From Bacillus salacetis (lineage in GTDB: Bacteria > Bacillota > Bacilli > Bacillales > Bacillaceae_B): DNA of 64,000 nt. Below the pieces are notes generated by a model. It worked only from the letters and a program-made list of their open reading frames with translations, was not told the DNA's origin and searched no databases. The stretch covers positions 1 through 64,000 of the forward strand of contig NZ_QXIR01000001.1 of NCBI RefSeq assembly GCF_003581585.1. The letters run 5' to 3'. Shown one piece after another: positions 61,519 to 64,000 of this stretch; the first letter of the stretch is position 1, and each line of letters begins with the position of its first letter. The position numbers and the translations under genes are program-made.

Positions 61519-62748
61519 TTGAAGAAGGTGTTATTTATCTCTATAGAAAAAAGAAACCTGACAATCATGTGGTTTGCAAATTTTTTGGTTGCTGCCAGTG
61601 CCACGATGGTTCTGCCGTTTCTTTCCCTCTACCTCGAAACATTCGGAAACTTTGACAACGCATTTGTTCAGCGCTGGTCAGGATATGTGTTCGGCGTTAC
61701 CTTCCTGGTAGCATTCTTTATTTCGCCTGTCTGGGGGAGGATCGGCGATAAATATGGTTTCAAGCCGATTCTTCTGATTACAGGCTATGGCATTTCCCTG
61801 TCGATTTTCATGATGGGTTTTGTAGATTCTGTGGCAGGTTTGTTCCTGCTTCGTGCTGTTATGGGGGCTGTTACTGGGTTCATCCCCACATCCATTGCCC
61901 TCATTTCCTCTCAGACACCCAAAGAAACTGCCGGGCGGACACTCGGCACCCTTCAAATGGGGACCGTGTCTGGCGGGCTGTTCGGTCCTGTCCTCGGGGG
62001 ATTAATGGCTGATTCATTTGGATTCTCTTATACTTTCATTATTACCTCCATCGCCATTGCCCTTGCGGCTACAGGGGTCCTATTCGGGATAAAGGAAATC
62101 AGGCAGACATCCAAAACGGACAAAAACAAAACACGCTACTCCAGCAAAGAAGTTCTGCAGCACATTATGAAACATAAGCTGCTTTTGACCGTCATGACCA
62201 TTTCCTTTATCATACAGGTTGCGAATTTCAGTGTGCAGCCTTTACTGGCACTGTATGTAGATGAGCTGACTTCAACAGCTAACATAGCTTTTCTTGCCGG
62301 GCTGGCCTTTTCAGCAACCGGTGTCGGCAATCTTCTTGCCACCCGGAGATGGGGCAGCCTCGGCGATGAAATCGGATATGAGAAGGTGCTCTCGATCCTG
62401 CTTATCCTTGCTTGCATTTTCATCATCCCGCAGGCCCTGGCAGAGCAGCTTTGGCAATTGGTCTTATTCCGCTTCTTATTCGGAATAGCCATCGGCGGGA
62501 TGATCCCGAGTGTTACTGCTTATATCAGGCAGGAAGCCCCTCTTTCCATGCAGGGTGAAGTTCTCGGGTATAATCAGAGCTTCCGTTTCTTAGGAAACGT
62601 TGCAGGACCTGCGCTGGGAGGAGTTCTTTCAGGGTTCACCGGAATTTCCTCAATTTTCTATATTACTGGTGCTTTATTCTTGGCGGCTTTTGGATTATTA
62701 TGGTGGAGTATGCGGCATTCCGAAAATTATGCTAATGAGCCGTATTGA
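61519..62748 (+). CDS. yuxJ: MFS multidrug exporter (YuxJ-like)
   Basis: 409 aa from TTG 61519, 12 membrane helices. MWFANFLVAASATMVLPFLSLY in helix 1, the loop GRIGDKYGFKPIL between helices 2 and 3, and RAVMGAVTGFIP in helix 4. Next to kapD and a PBP gene as in B. subtilis. The start is uncertain: TATAAT at 61509-61514 would begin the mRNA near 61521, inside TTG; AGAAGGTG (61523-61530) is a ribosome site 6 nt before ATC 61537. The first in-frame ATG (61567) lies inside helix 1. Confidence 0.85.
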   Translation: MKKVLFISIEKRNLTIMWFANFLVAASATMVLPFLSLYLETFGNFDNAFVQRWSGYVFGVTFLVAFFISPVWGRIGDKYGFKPILLITGYGISLSIFMMGFVDSVAGLFLLRAVMGAVTGFIPTSIALISSQTPKETAGRTLGTLQMGTVSGGLFGPVLGGLMADSFGFSYTFIITSIAIALAATGVLFGIKEIRQTSKTDKNKTRYSSKEVLQHIMKHKLLLTVMTISFIIQVANFSVQPLLALYVDELTSTANIAFLAGLAFSATGVGNLLATRRWGSLGDEIGYEKVLSILLILACIFIIPQALAEQLWQLVLFRFLFGIAIGGMIPSVTAYIRQEAPLSMQGEVLGYNQSFRFLGNVAGPALGGVLSGFTGISSIFYITGALFLAAFGLLWWSMRHSENYANEPY

Positions 62749-62794
62749 ATTAGAAACCTTAAAGAACCAATAAAGCTAGAGATGAGTTGAATGT

Positions 62795-64000
62795 ATGAGA
62801 ACCGTCGCCGGTTATATTTTAGTATTTTCATTGTTTCCATTTTTCCTTTTCATCCTTTTTTCTTCCGCGAAAGAAATCCATAAGGTGCAAGGTTTTCACG
62901 GCGCTCTCGAAGAAGCTGTCAGTGAGGATCAGTTCAATATTACAAAAACCAGCCTGATAACAGACAAAGACGGCAGAGTTTTTTCTGAAATGAACAACCC
63001 GTTCCGTCTGTATGCAGACGACCAAGAGATCCCTGACTTTGTAAAAGAAATCGTGGTTGCGTCAGAGGACCAGCATTTCTATGAACATGTCGGTTTCGAT
63101 GCAGGCGCCATCTTGAGGGCAGTTGTCAAAAACCTGGTCTTCACCCATATTCAGCAGGGCGGGAGTACAATCACACAGCAGCTCGCACGAAACCTTTACC
63201 TTGGACAGGAAAAAACCTATAACCGAAAACTGACCGAATTATTTTATGCCCACGAAATCGAAAAATCGCTGAGCAAAGAAAAAATCATGGAACTTTACCT
63301 TAATGTCATTTATTTCAGCAATGGAGTGTATGGAATTGAAACAGCCGCGCAATATTATTTCCAGAAACCCCTGGGTGATCTGAATAAAGCAGAACTTGCT
63401 TTTATTACAGCCATCCCTAATAATCCGAATAAATACAATCCCGCCGAACATTTCGACCAAACCAAAATCAGGCAGGAACGGCTGTTGGATATCATGCAGC
63501 AGACAGGTAAACTTACCGAAAAAGAAGCTGCAGAGCTGAAAAAAATTCCGATACAATTGAACGTCCGGAAAGCAACAGACAAGTATCCCGATTACGCGGT
63601 TTATGCCGAATCTGAATTAAGGGAACTCGTTGCCAGACAGGAAGGCTATCTGAAAGAGCTCGATAACGCCAAGAGCCCTGAGGGTAAGCAAAAAATCTAT
63701 GATGCGTTCGATAAGAGGATGAGTGATGTCATTAATTCAGGCGTGGTCATTCATACTTCTCTTGACCGCTCCATGCAGGAAAAAAGCATGACCGCTTTTC
63801 AGGACAGGCTGCCATACGAAGGAATCGAAGGAGCCAGTATCACGATAGATAACGACTCAAGAAAAATCATTGCGATGGTCGGCGGGAAGAACTATCAAAA
63901 GTATAACTTCCACCATGCCTATCAAGCATTCCGCCAGCCAGGGTCTGCAATCAAACCGCTTCTTGTTTACGGTCCTTATATCGAACAGACCCAGGCATCC
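62795..64000 (+). CDS. pbpD: Class A penicillin-binding protein (5' part; gene continues beyond the window)
   Basis: 402 codons visible. Bifunctional glycosyltransferase/transpeptidase for peptidoglycan. N-terminal anchor (about 5-23), glycosyltransferase domain with catalytic EDQHFYEHVGFD (Glu91), GGSTITQQLARNLYL, RKLTELFYAHEIEKSLSK and ELYLNVIYFSNGVYGI (each under 20), linker, then the transpeptidase start with SAIK (Ser384, Lys387). The later KTG motif lies past the edge. Position after yuxJ matches B. subtilis pbpD (PBP4). ATG 62795 has a weak ribosome site (GAGATGAG). Confidence 0.9.
   Translation, partial: MRTVAGYILVFSLFPFFLFILFSSAKEIHKVQGFHGALEEAVSEDQFNITKTSLITDKDGRVFSEMNNPFRLYADDQEIPDFVKEIVVASEDQHFYEHVGFDAGAILRAVVKNLVFTHIQQGGSTITQQLARNLYLGQEKTYNRKLTELFYAHEIEKSLSKEKIMELYLNVIYFSNGVYGIETAAQYYFQKPLGDLNKAELAFITAIPNNPNKYNPAEHFDQTKIRQERLLDIMQQTGKLTEKEAAELKKIPIQLNVRKATDKYPDYAVYAESELRELVARQEGYLKELDNAKSPEGKQKIYDAFDKRMSDVINSGVVIHTSLDRSMQEKSMTAFQDRLPYEGIEGASITIDNDSRKIIAMVGGKNYQKYNFHHAYQAFRQPGSAIKPLLVYGPYIEQTQAS

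Overview
This window is chromosomal DNA of a Bacillaceae member (Bacillus sensu lato). It has AGGAGG-type ribosome sites, TTG/GTG starts, many intrinsic terminators and B. subtilis-like gene order. The order yugO-yugN-pgi-yugJ-yuzA (35.6-41.3 kb), yugI (50.1 kb), yugF-patB (55.0-57.2 kb) and kapB-kapD-yuxJ-pbpD (59.3-64 kb) follows the yug/kap/yux part of the B. subtilis chromosome. No phage, transposase or CRISPR array is visible. Species cannot be assigned from this window.

Layout. 1-250: promoters and leader of an rRNA operon that leaves the window to the left. 0.3-8 kb: a small membrane ORF, GNAT acetyltransferase, EamA exporter, MgtC-like protein, cold-shock protein, a class F sortase with its two-repeat surface substrate, a type I toxin/antisense RNA pair, and the GlcNAc PTS permease. 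8-15 kb: small proteins, a yunD-type nucleotidase interrupted by an in-frame stop, an RsbR paralogue, a GDPD and an FHA/winged-helix regulator. 15-22.8 kb: two aldo-keto reductases and two MFS exporters with HxlR and TetR regulators, around a 53-bp x 23 tandem array. 22.9-27.3 kb: Fnr, KtrD with a coupled small protein, and the ykaA-pit phosphate operon. 27.4-31.7 kb: a chemoreceptor and a membrane-anchored tandem nitrilase behind a cyclic-di-GMP-I riboswitch. 31.8-41.3 kb: tRNA-Ala, a methyltransferase with a CcpA (cre) site, a beta-propeller surface protein behind an ECF-type promoter, and the yug genes. 41.5-49.1 kb: an aldehyde dehydrogenase and the arginine/ornithine catabolic block gudB/rocG, rocD, rocA and rocR. 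50-54.5 kb: YugI, an ECF sigma factor with its putative anti-sigma, a Na+ symporter and a small XRE regulator. 55-64 kb: YugF, PatB, SodC-like lipoprotein, cyclophilin lipoprotein, KapB, KapD, YuxJ-like exporter and the 5' part of a class A PBP.

How the genes work together. RocD and RocA turn ornithine into glutamate, glutamate dehydrogenase feeds 2-oxoglutarate, and RocR would control this. Its sigma-54 contact loop (GAFTGA) is missing, so control may have been rewired. The c-di-GMP riboswitch ties a surface amidase-like protein and a chemoreceptor to the motile/sessile switch. The ECF sigma factor has a matching autogenous promoter, and a similar promoter precedes the beta-propeller protein. 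KapB and KapD belong to the KinB sporulation pathway, but kinB is absent beside kapB and a MITE-like repeat lies there.

The intergenic DNA is rich in repeats: a 23-unit 53-bp array, two related families of long hairpin elements with compensatory changes (49.3 and 60.5-61.4 kb), and three copies of a 140-195 bp element with terminal inverted repeats. These, the riboswitch unit, the toxin/antisense pair and the altered RocR are the most interesting items.
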